Part shown: positions 10,504-22,432 of the stretch, piece by piece
How the letters are laid out: each line of letters begins with the position of its first letter
How positions within the stretch are numbered: position 1 is the first letter of the stretch
Assembly: GCA_019828545.1 (NCBI GenBank)
Contig: JACVRA010000063.1
Location: 1 to 64,000 of the forward strand
DNA length: 64,000 nucleotides
Direction: 5' to 3'
Source of the DNA: Paracamarosporium sp. OC-R06-R3
Taxonomy: Eukaryota > Ascomycota > Dothideomycetes > Pleosporales > Didymosphaeriaceae
Position numbers and translations under genes: made by a program
The notes under the pieces: model-generated
Seen by the model: the letters and a program-made list of their open reading frames with translations, nothing else
Databases searched by the model: none
What the model was told of the DNA's origin: nothing

Positions 10504-11503
10504 TTCGTACTGTAGAATCTAATAGAGTCGCTCTGGAAAAGTAGTTTCACTATGTGTGAGTGGGGGTGTTGAAGTCAAAAGGAAACGCGTCAGCCTTCCG
10601 ACGCGACATGTTCGCGTGTCAGCAAAGACGATTGGGCTCTTCGGCAGATCATTCTCGGGTGTGCACAAAAAAACAACAATGGCTTTGATTGGTTATATGA
10701 TGAACTGATCTGGCTGCAGGTGCATAATTCCCGCATTTCGCACTGTTAATCAGACCTATATACATTGCATTCCGTCACAAGAAGTGAACCAACTCAGGAT
10801 TCCATGCGACATTAACTTGCTCTTAAGTGACGTTGCTGCTTTGCAGACGCGTACAGTACAGGTAGAGCCCCCCATTCCGACTTTACTGTTGCAGCCTTGC
10901 CAGCGCTCAAGATACGAACTAAAGACAAAAGAGAACGACACGTCTCGTAGCTTCGTTCACGTGAACATTATGCAGACTGGGGACCATAAGCATGTACAAA
11001 TCTACGGGTAGCGATTCAATATATGTGGTAAGCGATGCTTCACAGGGTATGACGTGTGTTCGCTGGGGTGGCGAGAAGGCCCGTGCTCTCCAGCAATTGA
11101 ACACTAGTTCCTCACGGAGTAGCTGTAGCATTCATATCGATATGCGCGTGCAATCAATTGTACTACCTTTGCACCAGTGAGATCTAAGCCAAGCTTATAT
11201 TTCGGACTGCGGTTGTCCTATTCCAGCTCGGATAAAGGCGGGGTTTGATGCAAGTGCCAGGATGCTACCTCCGTCGGCGCTTGCAGTGGCCACATAGGAA
11301 GGTGAACGTACGAAGCTTTGCACGCCTGAAACGTCTCTCCTTCGGACTATCGCATAACCTCGCTGTTTCGGTTTATAAGAAACGTCTGTCTAAGCGCCTA
11401 TCTGGGGCTGTACTTGGATCTTTGCTGGCAGCTAGAGTGGATAAGATCTGGAGCTGCAAACACCTCCACACTCCTGTTGAGGCTAACCGTGTGTACTTCC
11501 AAG
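10504..11503. other. Intergenic region, no gene seen
   Basis: Divergent spacer between the orphan at 9855-10503 and the P450 gene. Only short overlapping open frames occur. It presumably contains both promoters. Confidence 0.55.
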
Positions 11504-13271
11504 ATGCAAAAAATACAACACCCTATCACCATCGCCATCGTCATAGGCTTTTCAATCGTTATCGCTAATCTCATTTACACATCGCACTCGGTTTTTACGC
11601 TTCCAGTTTTGGTAATATTACAGAGCGTGAGTGATTCAACTACAGCTAGCGCTCTTATCAGCTAAGTGAATATCGATACTAAAAAAATCTTAGACTCTGT
11701 TATTGGCGACTTACCGCTTAACATTTCACCCTTTAGCGGGATATCCAGGACCCTGGTATGCCGCAATATCAGAGATACATAACATATACTGCTGCCTGAG
11801 TGGCGATCGGCACCTCAGGTTTAAATCGTGGCATGCCTACTACGGACCTGCTGTTCGATACGCCCCCAATCGTCTTTCATTCTGCGACGAGAAGGCAATC
11901 AACGCCATATACGGCGTACGAGCAAATACGAAGAGATCTGCTATCTTCTCGTGAGTTTTACTTGAGTTAGTGAGTAAAACAGCATTTTGACAATATTTCT
12001 TTAGCGGTTTCAACCACATCTTCGGTGCTTCGGCTAGCTTCACTGAGATTGATCCAGCATTCCACGCTTTCAAGAGAAAAACTCTCAGTCCAGCCTTTCA
12101 GACTTCCCAGATAAATGACTATGCAAGCGTCGTATCGGAAAATCTAGATATCCTGACCACTGATGTCCTATCCGACGTTCAAAACGACTGGAGTGGGCCA
12201 TACGATCTTTCTGAGATCATGAAATACCTGTTCGCAGACATAATGGGAGATATAACCTTCTCTAGCAGGTGGAACGTACAGAAATCCTCCTCGAAACGCT
12301 GGATCCTGGATCTTTTCCCGCTAGCAACGTTAGGATTACATGCTGCTGGTCACATTGCCTTTATTGTGAAGAAGGACCTCGCGCATCTTGTGATGCCGAA
12401 GATGATGCAAGATGTTCAGCAAATTCTCGGACTTTCTCAAACTCAATGCGAAGAACGCCTCATGCAGAAGGAAAAGCTAAATTCTCGTGAAGATGTGTTC
12501 TCGACTGTTATACGAGCAAGCGTTTTGGAGACAGGAGTGGATGCCTCAACCGGACGTAGGTTCACTATCACTGATCTTGTAGCAGAAGCGGGGTTTTTGA
12601 TGGTTGCGGGTGGAGATACTACTGCGACGACCGCTACAGCGACGTTGTTCTACCTCCTTACCCATCCCAAGATCCTTGAGGATGTCAAAGAAGAGATCAA
12701 AGCGGCTTTTCCTGAGGGCATCGAGCCGTACCATGATACGTCTGCGACAGGCGGCGGGATTGTTAATACTTGTCGGCTTCTTTGTGCCTGTATCGAGGAA
12801 ACCCTGCGCATCTCACCGCCTTTAGGAGGCCTACTGCCCCGGGAAGTAATGTCGGGAGGTCTCATTATCTCCGAAGAGTGGGTTATCCCCGCCGGCATAG
12901 ATGTCGGTGTTCCCATTTACGCTTTGCACCACGATGAGCGGTTCTGGAAAAATGCGAACAACTTTGAACCAGAGCGATGGCTGGTAGATGATACGAAGGA
13001 TCGCCGAAGCACTTTTATGGCATTTGGAGCAGGTAGAGGCAGCTGCTTGGGTAAACAGCTGGCTTACGTAGAGATGGCACTTGTCATCGCACGGATCCTG
13101 TGGAAATATGATCTCAAGATGGTTCCAATGAGTCAAAAAGATGCCGCTACAAGAGTAAGAAATGAAAGTGGCAAAGGATGGGGGCGGGCAAATGAAATGG
13201 AATTCCAGACAAGAGACGTGTTTACGAGCGATCATGTTGGGCCACTAGTGCATTTGCGACATCATCAGTAA
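11504..13271 (+). CDS. Cytochrome P450 monooxygenase
   Basis: Three exons, 11504-11626, 11694-11950 and 12005-13271, give 548 residues; introns are 67 and 54 bases. The N-terminus MQKIQHPITIAIVIGFSIVI is a membrane anchor, followed by the proline-rich hinge YRLTFHPLAGYPGPWYA. P450 hallmarks follow in order: I-helix AGGDTTATT, K-helix EETLR (ExxR), PERW segment, and heme loop FGAGRGSCLG with the heme-ligand cysteine at about residue 474. The enzyme would sit on the ER membrane and need a P450 reductase. Overall layout resembles fungal CYP families near benzoate 4-monooxygenase and trichothecene C-15 hydroxylase, but the substrate cannot be inferred. Frame and key residues are intact. Neighbours give no pathway context. 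Confidence 0.93.
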
Positions 13272-13957
13272 TTGGTCCAGTGTGGCTACCATAACTAAAG
13301 ATCCTGTTGTCCACATTTTTAGGCTGAGCGTATGAAATGTTGATCTCGATACCGCTTCAAGCGGGGCTCAACAGTCACTTTGGTTTCTTTTGGCGAAATA
13401 AATAAACTCACACAATTTGTTTCCTATATGCCCAACAATTGCAAAGGATTAAACAGTCTCAGTGAAATGATTATAGCTAGCTATATAGAAGCCACGGAGA
13501 ACTAGTTTCTGGCCATGACGACTGCCTGAGAGTTCCAGCATGTACGAAATCTGGTGAATTTGCTTATTATGAGCATCGATGAAAGCCCGTCTTCGTGAAC
13601 CATAATTGAGATCGTTGTGGAGATGTAAGACCCTATTGATGCAAATGGAAATCGCTGTTAGCTGCACGTCATGTAAGGTGCATACTGGGTCGAAGGATGT
13701 GCTTTTGCGCAGGATCTAAACTTTCTTCTTGTCCTTCGTCACGGGTCGGGTGCTCTACTTTTACTCTCTATAAGTAAACAGGCGCCCTATCGACATGGTG
13801 AAATATTGGTAACCTTAACGGTTTAGATTAGACCGCAGGCAAGTGTTCTACTAGCAGTGTTCTCAGACATGAAACTACGCTACAGTTATTACGTCCCGCT
13901 TACCTGCATCCATATCTTCTCATAACGTCTAGCTCCGTCGCTTGCCTCCATAGCCGG
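13272..13957. other. Convergent intergenic region containing a dispersed-repeat copy
   Basis: Lies between the ends of the P450 and the six-exon orphan. The left half shows no signal. The right part, from about 13810, belongs to the diverged repeat described separately. Confidence 0.55.
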
Positions 13958-13972
13958 TCAAAGGCTGCCGTC
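13810..13972. repeat. Dispersed repeat, copy A
   Basis: About 160 bases align by eye with 17955-18107. Shared blocks include accgcaggcaagt / accgcagacaagt, ccgcttacctgca / ccgcttatctgca, and ctccgtcgcttgcctcc / ctccgtcgctcgcctcc. Many differences are C/T or G/A transitions. The copy just overlaps the last codons of the gene ending at 13958. It may be a fragment of a non-autonomous element; no terminal inverted repeat was identified. Confidence 0.55.
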
Positions 13973-15695
13973 ACTCCCCTCACTGCTCCTCACTTCCTGC
14001 ACTACGTCTGGGAATGTCTCTTCCATCCATGCGACGACCTAAGCATTTCGTACCTAGTCAGCCCCCGTTATACAGTTATAGCGTATCCTGGGTTCACTTA
14101 CCACTGAGAATGCCTCCAAACACTTCAGCTTGACCTCCTCATATGGAATAAGATCACGTCCAGTAGGCTCAATTTCCAGACTCATTTCGGCCATTCCAAA
14201 CTGACGAAGGGACTCGGTAAGGTCGAGGATACCCACAGTCTGAGGGTCGGATGCTATTTTAGTTGCAGGAGCAGAGACTTCGGTCTCCCAAGAAGGGTTC
14301 TGGCACACCAAGTTGTAAGCAGCCAATACGTCTTTCGGACACATTTCCTCCTACAATGTTGTTGTCAGTACTCCCACTTATAGATTCAAACTGCACAAGA
14401 AGCCTTGGAAAGAACTCACTATCTTGTTAGTCAACAGTACTTTCCTAAATAAGTGGGTGCAGTCCTCATATGGCACTAGTGGTGGAAACGGGTACTTGAA
14501 GCGGGACGAGCCTGGCAAGCGCCGGCGGTTTCTCCAAGCCCCTTTCTGTGCTTGTCGTACGAGTTTGCGGGCCTGATTACGCAGTTGCTCTGGCACGTGC
14601 TTTTGGTTACGGCGGCGGGTTTGCGGTGCAAACGGTTCTTTCAAGCGCGTTGGGTGTGCCTCGTAGAGATCAGCTAGGCGGTTCAGCTGTGTAGCTAGAG
14701 CATCTGCCTGTGTGGTATGAGTCAGTGTAGTTCGAAGACGGGCTCGGAGGAGAATCGAGAAACGATCCTGAGTGGGTGAGCAAATAGAAGGGACACTCTC
14801 ACGACTGTGTCATACCGTGTGCCCCACGCACATGATAATATCAGTGATGCAGTGGTGAGAAGTCCCATTCGTGTGCTCGCCCACTACGATCTCTGAAATA
14901 ATCGAAGCTTGTTAGTGGTTTCAGGGCTGGAACGTACTCTAATCTGTCGAAGCTCCTGGTAGGCGTCGATGAAATTCAGAAACTCATCGACTGAGAGGGT
15001 ACCGCGATAGGCACTACGCAAAGTAGGATACTTCGCCCCTATTTTTTGTAAGATATCACCGTGATCGGAGCCATGAGAACGTTCAAGCTGCGCGATATAA
15101 GGCTCGATATTCGTCGACCATTTGGAATAAAATATACCACGGACACTCTGCTCAATCGTACAGCCAATTCCGCGCCTCCACTCATTTGAGAGCGAGAAAC
15201 GGTTTGTCAAACCCCGAGAAGAGGAGTTCGACCAATCAGTGCTTCTATTGTGTAGGAAATAGAGGCGTGACATCTCCAATTCACAAAACTCTCTGAGGCG
15301 GTCGATCACGTCAAGGTGTTTCTGCCATCTGGTTCCAGCTCCATCGCGGAACCATATGCCCCATGGCGAGAGACTATTCGAGAGCGACCAGGTGAGTCGT
15401 GGGCCGGCTTCTCGTGAAAGGCGGACGAGTTGCTCGAATTCTAAATCGCAGAGGACTCCTAGAGGTTGTAAGATTTACGCGTGTAGCAAAGCAAAGCAGC
15501 AGAAAGAAAATCAAGGACTCAAATACTGCGATGTTTGCACACAGATTTTGATCAAGGGTAGAAGAATATCGAATGCAGGCTGACTATCACTGAGTATTGG
15601 ATGTGGATGGGTGGCTTACCTTCATGCAGCTCACAAGGTAGCTTTTCCAGATCGCGTGCGATACGCTTGAATCGTTTGGTCGGGGGCGTGTACAT
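13958..15695 (-). CDS. Hypothetical protein, six exons
   Basis: Six exons join in frame to 429 residues: 15620-15695, 14938-15458, 14816-14890, 14420-14707, 14102-14350 and 13958-14038. Introns are 161, 47, 108, 69 and 63 bases; the first is long, and several carry CACTAAC or CTGAC branch sites. The start MYTPPTKRFKRIARDLEKLP is basic. A conserved-looking middle reads EHTNGTSHHCITDIIMCVGH. A strongly basic region follows (KEPFAPQTRRRNQKHVPEQ, KLVRQAQKGAWRNRRRLPG). The tail is acidic (AWMEETFPDVVQEV). No signal peptide or membrane segment is seen. I do not recognise the family; a nuclear or nucleic-acid role would only be a guess from the basic patches. It is divergent from the SDR gene, with starts 279 bases apart. 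Confidence 0.7.
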
Positions 15696-15973
15696 TATGT
15701 TCCAAGGTCCTGAGATGTTGATCTGTTGATCGCAAGTGTTGCTTGTGTGGGTAGAGTTTATAAACGATGTCCTGTTTGCGGCGCGGGTGCGTCTACTTGG
15801 GGGCTAAATCTCGTGACTCAGCCACGTTGAGTCACCAACACGACTTCCCAAAAATCCAACATTCAACCTATCGGGTATATTCACAGATCTCAAGCTATCC
15901 GCTCTTCGTATAAGAAACCAATATAAGTGACCCATAGTTCAAATCCTAAACCTGAACCTCCAGCAACACAGCG

Positions 15974-17674
15974 ATGACATCCATTTTGTCACCGTTTTCA
16001 GCACCGCACTTCATAGCCACTAAGTCTGAAGAAGACATTGCGAGATGCCTCCGAGAAGACGAGATTCTTATCAGTAATGGCAAACCTTGTAGCTGGATCG
16101 CCTGGCACTTGCCCGGTTACGACTCAGACCAAGGGCGGGCGATCGCAACACATCTCGCTCCCGTTCCTCACCTAACCCATGCTGTCAAAAGGCTCCTGTA
16201 CGAAAATATTTTGAAGAATATTCGACGACACCTCGAAAATTTCACAGCGGCTGGCAGGGCTGATACAAAGGACCGGGTTGAGGCATATCCACAACCCTCG
16301 GAGATATCGACCGCACTTAAAGTCATCCTACAACTTCAAGATCTCTCCATTATCAAAGGCAACACACCGACAGATACTATAATCCACTGGCTCAAACAGT
16401 CGGAAGCCTCGTACTTGCGATCTTCACTTCCGCCAGAGAATCAATTCGAAACGAAACCTGTAAACATTCCCAAACCGCCACCACTACCTCGCAAGCGTTT
16501 TTGTTATATCTGTCGCTTACATCTTACGAACTCGCACCCTTCCCAACCGTCTATGTGCATCCCGTGTGGTGCCTTCAATCTCGCCTCCTCATTACTCTCA
16601 ACACCGATGAAGCTTTCTTTATCGCCTACCTTCACCGCGCTCGTCACCGGTGCGCGCATCAACCTTGGCTACCACACTGCACTGCGCCTTTTACGCTGTG
16701 GTGCACGTGTAATCGCTACGACGCGTTACCCACGTGATGCCGTGGCGCGGTATCTCAACGAGAGCGATTCTGCCGAGTGGAGCGAGAGACTGAAGGTGGT
16801 TGGTGCAGATTTCAGATGTGCAGCGGATGCCTTTGCACTAGTGGAAGAGACGAAGCGGAACTTGAGTGCGTGGGCAGAAGGCAGCGAACCGAAGCTGCAT
16901 GTCTTGATCAACAATGCTGCGCAGACATTAACGGATGGGGTGAAGAAAGAGAGGCAAGCAGTAAGGCGGGAGGCCATACTGGCTAGCGAGATCAATAATA
17001 GCAAAGTCCTCATCGAAGGAACATACAAGGCAAGAGTGAGAGGAGAGGTTCTACCAAAAGCCTTGGAAGGCGCGTGTGAAGAACTAGAAGGAGATACTGC
17101 AGCACACCACGGACCGGCAACAGATCTGGAACCCTACCGCAAATCCTCTTGGGTCCAGTCTCTTTCTGAAATCCCTTACGAGGACGTCATCAGCGCCCAC
17201 GCAGTGAATACATTCGTCCCGCTTATCCTCTGCCGAGAGCTTCTTCCTCTAATGGGTAATCCCAACCCTTCGTACATGCGGGATATACCTGATCAACCAC
17301 CACTCGGATACATCATCAATGTCTCGTCCCGCGAGGGCATCTTTGAGGACAGGATCAATTCTTCTGCGAAGCGAGGCAAACACGTACACACCAATATGTC
17401 CAAGGCTGCGCTGAATATGATCACGGAGACAGAGGCTGCTACTGCGTGGCAGTCTAGACGAGTTGCTATGAATACAGTTGATCCCGGTTATATGAGCGCG
17501 GCACCGGAATTTGAGGATGCTTACGGTGGTGTCCGCCCTATTGGGTGGGAAGATGGTGCAGGGCGGGTGCTATGGCCTGTTGCTGTGGGGGAGATTGAAG
17601 GAATGGTTGTTAAAGGGAGGTTTCTCAAGCACTACGGTGCTGTAGAAATTGACCCTAGTGTTGGTAGAGGGTAG
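15974..17674 (+). CDS. Atypical short-chain dehydrogenase with N-terminal extension and CxxC pair
   Basis: Intronless, 566 residues, about twice the length of a classical SDR. The first ~210 residues have no recognised fold and end in a possible zinc ribbon: CYIC at about 176-179 and CIPC about 16 residues later. A Rossmann domain follows: ALVTGARINLGYHTA (cofactor loop), VLINNAAQT (NNAG-like), and YIINVSSREG (catalytic Ser region). The usual catalytic YxxxK reads T473-N-M-S-K477 (HTNMSKAAL), so the tyrosine is replaced by threonine while the lysine stays. HTNMxKAALNM is, as I recall, shared by a distinct SDR subgroup, which would make this a family trait and not decay. Cofactor and substrate are unknown. 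Oxidoreductase fold is confident; catalytic activity is not. Confidence 0.85.
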   Translation: MTSILSPFSAPHFIATKSEEDIARCLREDEILISNGKPCSWIAWHLPGYDSDQGRAIATHLAPVPHLTHAVKRLLYENILKNIRRHLENFTAAGRADTKDRVEAYPQPSEISTALKVILQLQDLSIIKGNTPTDTIIHWLKQSEASYLRSSLPPENQFETKPVNIPKPPPLPRKRFCYICRLHLTNSHPSQPSMCIPCGAFNLASSLLSTPMKLSLSPTFTALVTGARINLGYHTALRLLRCGARVIATTRYPRDAVARYLNESDSAEWSERLKVVGADFRCAADAFALVEETKRNLSAWAEGSEPKLHVLINNAAQTLTDGVKKERQAVRREAILASEINNSKVLIEGTYKARVRGEVLPKALEGACEELEGDTAAHHGPATDLEPYRKSSWVQSLSEIPYEDVISAHAVNTFVPLILCRELLPLMGNPNPSYMRDIPDQPPLGYIINVSSREGIFEDRINSSAKRGKHVHTNMSKAALNMITETEAATAWQSRRVAMNTVDPGYMSAAPEFEDAYGGVRPIGWEDGAGRVLWPVAVGEIEGMVVKGRFLKHYGAVEIDPSVGRG

Positions 17675-18893
17675 TCGAGACGAGTAATCAGTTCCTTTGC
17701 GGTTCTTGGCTTCACTTATGAGCCTTTCATTGGCTGCACGCAGCGTGAGGCGGATGGTGGGTGTGTAAACTTAGATGCGATACATGACTATCGATCCCGG
17801 CTTCTATCGTGGATACTAATGCATGATGTCTTGCTCTTGATATTTCTTTCCTCTTGGTTCCATGCCCTCAGTTACTCTACTGAGGCTGGGCCGGCAACGG
17901 GTTCTTTCCCTGACGAGATATCAGGCCTCCAATCGACACGCTGCAGCCTTGCTTAGGCTTCGTTATCTGAATCACACCGCAGACAAGTATTTCGCCAGTA
18001 AGGCTCTTAGTTATAAGTCTAAATTATAGTCATCGTGTTCCGCTTATCTGCAGCCGCTTCTGCTTATAGCGTCCATCTCCGTCGCTCGCCTCCGCCCGCT
18101 GTCAAGGATTAGCGTTCTTCGTTCCATCAGGGATAATCCTGTTGTCTGGTATACCGACCTTCTTCACCACCACATGGCAGCATCAACATTCTCTTCGTGT
18201 TCTCGCATACACAAGGGACCAAATCGAAGCTCTGGTACCAGCAAACACATATCCTCACAAGTCTAGCAAAGATGATATTTGCCGAGCGCTCCACTGCTTG
18301 ACCTAGGAACTTATGAATCCATTGTGAGCCTCCAATCATAAAGATACGATATAGCATCGCTACTCGAAACCCACGCCATCCACCATGACTCGTATCCTTC
18401 ACTTCCCCGGTCCAAAATGCACGAAACACCACTGCCAAGCCTGGAGCGTCGTAATCGCCTCGAATTAAAGTTCTCTCCGCTGCACGTCAACCCTTGCCAT
18501 CGGAACGTGCGCAAGCCCACACTTATTCTAGCTGGACAGTGCGCCGTTATGACTTTCGATGCTATTGGCGTTCATGGTTAGTAGGCCATGCACGATACAT
18601 GTCGAGACCGTGACCCCGGATGCTGGACTACACTGCTAGCGAATGGACGTGAGTCTAGCTGCCGAGTAAGTTCGTGATGAAGGGAGCTAAGGCGCTTTCT
18701 TGGAGAGATCTTCGCACTGAGTCGGGGTTGAGGATGGTGGGCGTGTTCTCAGTTTGGAGTCTAGAGCGCCGATCGCGATCGGAGAATTCCATGAGGTTTT
18801 AAGTACATCTGTGTAGATAGACTCATAGTATCTGCAAGTTGGAGAGGGTGTCCTTGTTGCTTTACAACGAGGCAACACTCACCACACCAGTGC
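17675..18893. other. Intergenic region with repeat copy B, no gene supported
   Basis: Besides the repeat fragment at 17955-18107 there are two overlapping minus-strand open frames (18127-18438 and 18311-18520) in different frames, without recognisable domains or flanking splice sites. They could be traces of a decayed gene, but I cannot support one. Confidence 0.5.
17955..18107. repeat. Dispersed repeat, copy B
   Basis: Diverged copy of the element at 13810-13972, in the same orientation. The two copies bracket the six-exon orphan and the SDR gene, about 4 kb apart. Transitions dominate the differences, as expected after old RIP mutation or simple age. Confidence 0.55.
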
Positions 18894-20168
18894 ATGCGTG
18901 CGACCATGGACCTAAGCCTTATTCCCTCTCCTGCGACCGAAGCAGCGATAGCATGGGGGAAAGCCCACGCCGGGATTACGATCACACTGAACATCATCGC
19001 GTTCCTACTCTTCTGCGGAAGAATATACACAAGGACCGTCCCATCGATCAGACTGAGCGCTGACGACTACGTGATAGCCATAGCATGGGTAAGCGCACCT
19101 CTACCCTCAACCTACCAAAACAAACCTTGACCCGTTCTCGCGTAGCTCCTCATCCTCTTCGAATCTATCTTCCTCCTCCTAACCGTCCCCTTCGTTTTCA
19201 ATCGCGACCCCTCCACCATCACCCTGCAGGACCTCGAGAACTCCAGCAAGTATGCCGTAATCGCGCAACCGCTCTGGGCATGGGGCATGGCGGCTGTCAA
19301 GAACTCCATTGCGCTGATGCTTCTCCGTCTCGAGACGAACACCGCACTCCGCCGCTTTCTATGGGCCAACATAATGCTGCAGGTCGTCCTCGCGCTGTAC
19401 AACATGCTTAGTCAACTCCTACAATGCTTTCCGCTCAACAAAGTCTGGGATCTTACGGGTAGGGTACCAGGAACGTGTTGGAGCGCAAAAGCGATCAAGA
19501 TAAATCTTATCTGCCAGTCTGTTATCTTTGTTATAACTGATATTATCCTCGCACTTATGCCGATTAGCTTCTTGCGAAAAGTGCAGCGTCCTCTGCGCGA
19601 GCGTGTGGTAATCGGGTGTTTGATGGGTCTGGGCATTCTTGCGAGCGCGGCATCCATCGCGAAGATGCAAGCCTCGCTGCGATTAGGCCAAGCGGGTGAT
19701 GCGACGGCCGTGGGCATTCAGGTTGGCATGTGGTCTGCTGTCGAGGAACTGATCGCTTTCATCTGCGCATGCGTACCGTGTCTGCGCTCGCCGTTTCAGC
19801 GCCTTCTGAGACATTTCGGTGTGATATCCACCCAGAAGACGACGACCACGCGGGGTTATTATAACATGGGAGCACAATCCGGACCGTTGAAGGGGTCCAG
19901 GTCAAGGACGGCAAACGCGGACACGGTGAATAGGAGTATCAGGATGAAGAGTATGCGGAGTCTGAATGCAGATGCGCACAGTGACGAGATCATTTTGTCG
20001 GACGAGGCTATTAGGGACGGGGAAATATGGCGCACTACAGAGGTGCATGTTGAGGATGGAATAAAGCCACCGGATTTGGTGTACGGAAGACATCAGAGTA
20101 CTCAGTCAAGTTGGGAAGACCACATCCAGACGTCAGAGCATCGGCTAAAGAAGCAAGACGTATTATAA
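18894..20168 (+). CDS. Pth11-like/rhodopsin-type seven-helix membrane protein
   Basis: Two exons, 18894-19088 and 19146-20168, with a 57-base intron, give 405 residues (401 if translation starts at the second ATG, 18906). Seven hydrophobic segments span residues ~15-285, including ITLNIIAFLLFCGRIYTR, LIIFESIFLLLTVPFVF-like helix 2 and VGMWSAVEELIAFICAC. The signatures GRIYTR after helix 1, LSADDYVI before helix 2, the CWSAK loop cysteine and IxKMQ before helix 6 match the fungal rhodopsin-domain family (PF20684, formerly DUF3112-like) that includes Pth11-type receptors. No CFEM domain is present. The C-terminal tail is hydrophilic and Ser/Arg-rich, a likely phosphorylated cytoplasmic region. 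A sensing role is inferred from family membership only. The gene is convergent with the amino-acid permease (193 bases apart). Confidence 0.88.
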
Positions 20169-20361
20169 GATGTTTACATGATGGAAAGGACAGCTTTAGC
20201 GATTCCCCTCTTGGCAAACTGCATTTGATCTTGATTTCTAGGCGGCACTAGCATGTTATCATTCAGCGAAGATACCACTCCACACATGCCTTCTAGTTCA
20301 ACGAATTCGTCCAATGGATTCTCGCACTCACCCACTCGCGTCCTTCTGACACACCTCTCCA

Positions 20362-22432
20362 TTAGCCACCGGCCGGGTTTCGGCATGTAAACGGCGTAAT
20401 CCCTGAAGACTCAAACTGCGCCTTCATATTGATAGCCGCCGCCCAGATGCCCAAGCCAGCCAAGGACAGCGCCGCCAGCCCGTAGACGATATCAAACGTG
20501 TTCCAAATAGGCTTCTTCATGTATCCGCGGACCCACCGCTTGATTCCATGGTCCACACGTTGAACCTCGCCTGTGGCAGGGTCGAATGTTTCTTCTGGGA
20601 GCATGGCGTCCTTTTGGGTGTTGTAGCCAACTTTGAGGAGGGGTGGGAAGGTCTGTGGCGTGAGCGTTAGTGGAGGATAGTGCGAGGAGAGTTTGAAGAC
20701 GGCTTACATATTGGAATTGCAAGATGCACAAGGCCCCGACGAGAGTTACCAAATTCGCGATTTGAGGAATTGCAGCCGCGACAACGAACGCGAGGCCCCA
20801 ATAGATTGGAACTAAGCAGATACACGTTAGCGAAAGATATGTTCTCACAAGGGAAAATGACAGAACCTACCAATAACCACCCAAAGAATCTTCCCCATCT
20901 TCTTGTCCAGCGGTGGGAAATTGAAGATGTCCTGCAAGACTGTGGCGTAGATGACCTTGATCCCGATATTACCGTATAGTGCCATAGCAATTAACCCAGA
21001 AACATATGACACAGCATTACCAAACGTCTGCCATGAATACGCACTATTGGGGATACCCTGGTAAGCAAGTGGGTACGTAAATTGGCCTTGCGCGCTGTAA
21101 ACAACCATGCCCATAATCAGATAGCAGGCATATATGAATGCTTCGGCGCAGATCAAGCTTTTCCAAAAATCCATTCTATAAAAGATACAGTTAGCGATCA
21201 ATCGTGCCAGCCTTGGACAGACCATCAAATGTCACTCACGGTCGCCGCATTTCTGCCATCAGCTCATTGAAGAGAATAGCACCACCGTACGCGTAGACGC
21301 AATTCATTACACCGGCCATGTAGTCGCTAAGCCCCAGTCCCTCGGGCCAATTTGCGGATGTAATTATGGGTCCTTCCTCGACGTTGTTTGCGATTTCAGC
21401 AGCCGCATAATTGGGAGGATACATGTGCACTACGATCATAGTCATGACGATGACGATGACGTTAAGCCAGACAGCTACATTAGCAAGCCATCCAAGCTTT
21501 TGGAGCGTGCGAATTTGGCCCAGTAAGAGTCCTAGAATGCCGGTGATGGCCTCTGCCACCACGACTAGGTGTAGCAGTGAGCACGTTGTCTAATGGAGGG
21601 AAGGCAAACCTCACTTACAGCAGAGAAACCCTGTTCCATTCCTCCCAGCTGCCATCTGCGCAAGCGACTGGCCATTGCTCTCCGTAATCAGTGCTACCAT
21701 CAAGAAAAACTGAAACATTTGTAACAAGTTGAACAGATACCGAGCCCAGCTGCCATAAACACGAAAGGCGAGATCACCGTAGTTGCGCAATGGGTAGCGG
21801 GTAGAGTCTAATCCCATAAACATCTGCCAGAGTTGCAGTCCTGAATAACAAGCCAGGCCACCGAAGACAGTGTAGAGTGCGAAGCCTGGACCATAGCCCA
21901 TTTTGCTAATGGCCCATGGAACGTTATAAGGACCCAGAATGTCTGTGGTAATGAGGTAGAAGATTGAACCTTGAACATCGTGAATAATTAGCACGTAATG
22001 TGACGGCTCTACGGTCCTGGTCTACTCACCCCATGTCGCAGTGCGCATTGCGCCTCGAGCATTGTTCCATTCTGAGTCCGTAATGACAACAGCATCGTGC
22101 GATTCTCCGACCTTCTTCTCATCGGAACCTTCTGTCGGGCTAGGTACCGAGCCTTCGCTACGCTTGTTGCCCTTCCGCTTGAAGATGCCAGAGTATCCCA
22201 TGCCTTTTGTCTCTATATTCTTCTCAACTTCACGCGAGCGGTTCGCCCAGTAATTGTATTCCTCGAATGTAATAGTTGCATCGCTGTAGAGGTTGTCGCG
22301 CGATCGAGGCACCGGTACTTGTCGAACATCTGGAGTACTCACAATGCCCTTTACAATGGCATCGGTCTCAGCCAGGTGACGCGGGTCCGCTACACCGCCA
22401 ATAAGCGCACCTGACGCATGGCCAGTTGCCAT
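20362..22432 (-). CDS. Amino-acid permease, AAAP family (Mtr-like)
   Basis: Six exons: 22030-22432, 21619-21969, 21240-21564, 20871-21175, 20708-20811 and 20362-20652. The introns are 54-64 bases, several with clear CTAAC branch sites. The product has 592 residues. The first ~130 are hydrophilic, followed by the transporter domain (Aa_trans, PF01490) with about eleven membrane segments. It begins FYLITTDILGPYNVPWAISK, with the characteristic GPYNVPWA segment near the first helix, and continues through GYGPGFALYTVFGGLACYSG, VYAYGGAILFNELMAEMRRP and a last helix before FTCRNPAGG. This is the fungal plasma-membrane branch that includes Neurospora mtr-type neutral and aromatic amino-acid permeases; individual specificity is not readable. 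The frame is open throughout. The ATG at 22430-22432 was chosen because an upstream in-frame ATG (22561) adds residues unlike the family. Confidence 0.9.

Noticed and set aside
18127..18520. Two overlapping minus-strand frames as a possible gene
   Set aside because: They lie in different frames with no splice sites to join them and no recognisable motif.
11504..22432. A secondary-metabolite cluster linking the P450, SDR, Pth11-like protein and permease
   Set aside because: No backbone enzyme lies among them, and an amino-acid permease and unrelated orphans are interspersed.
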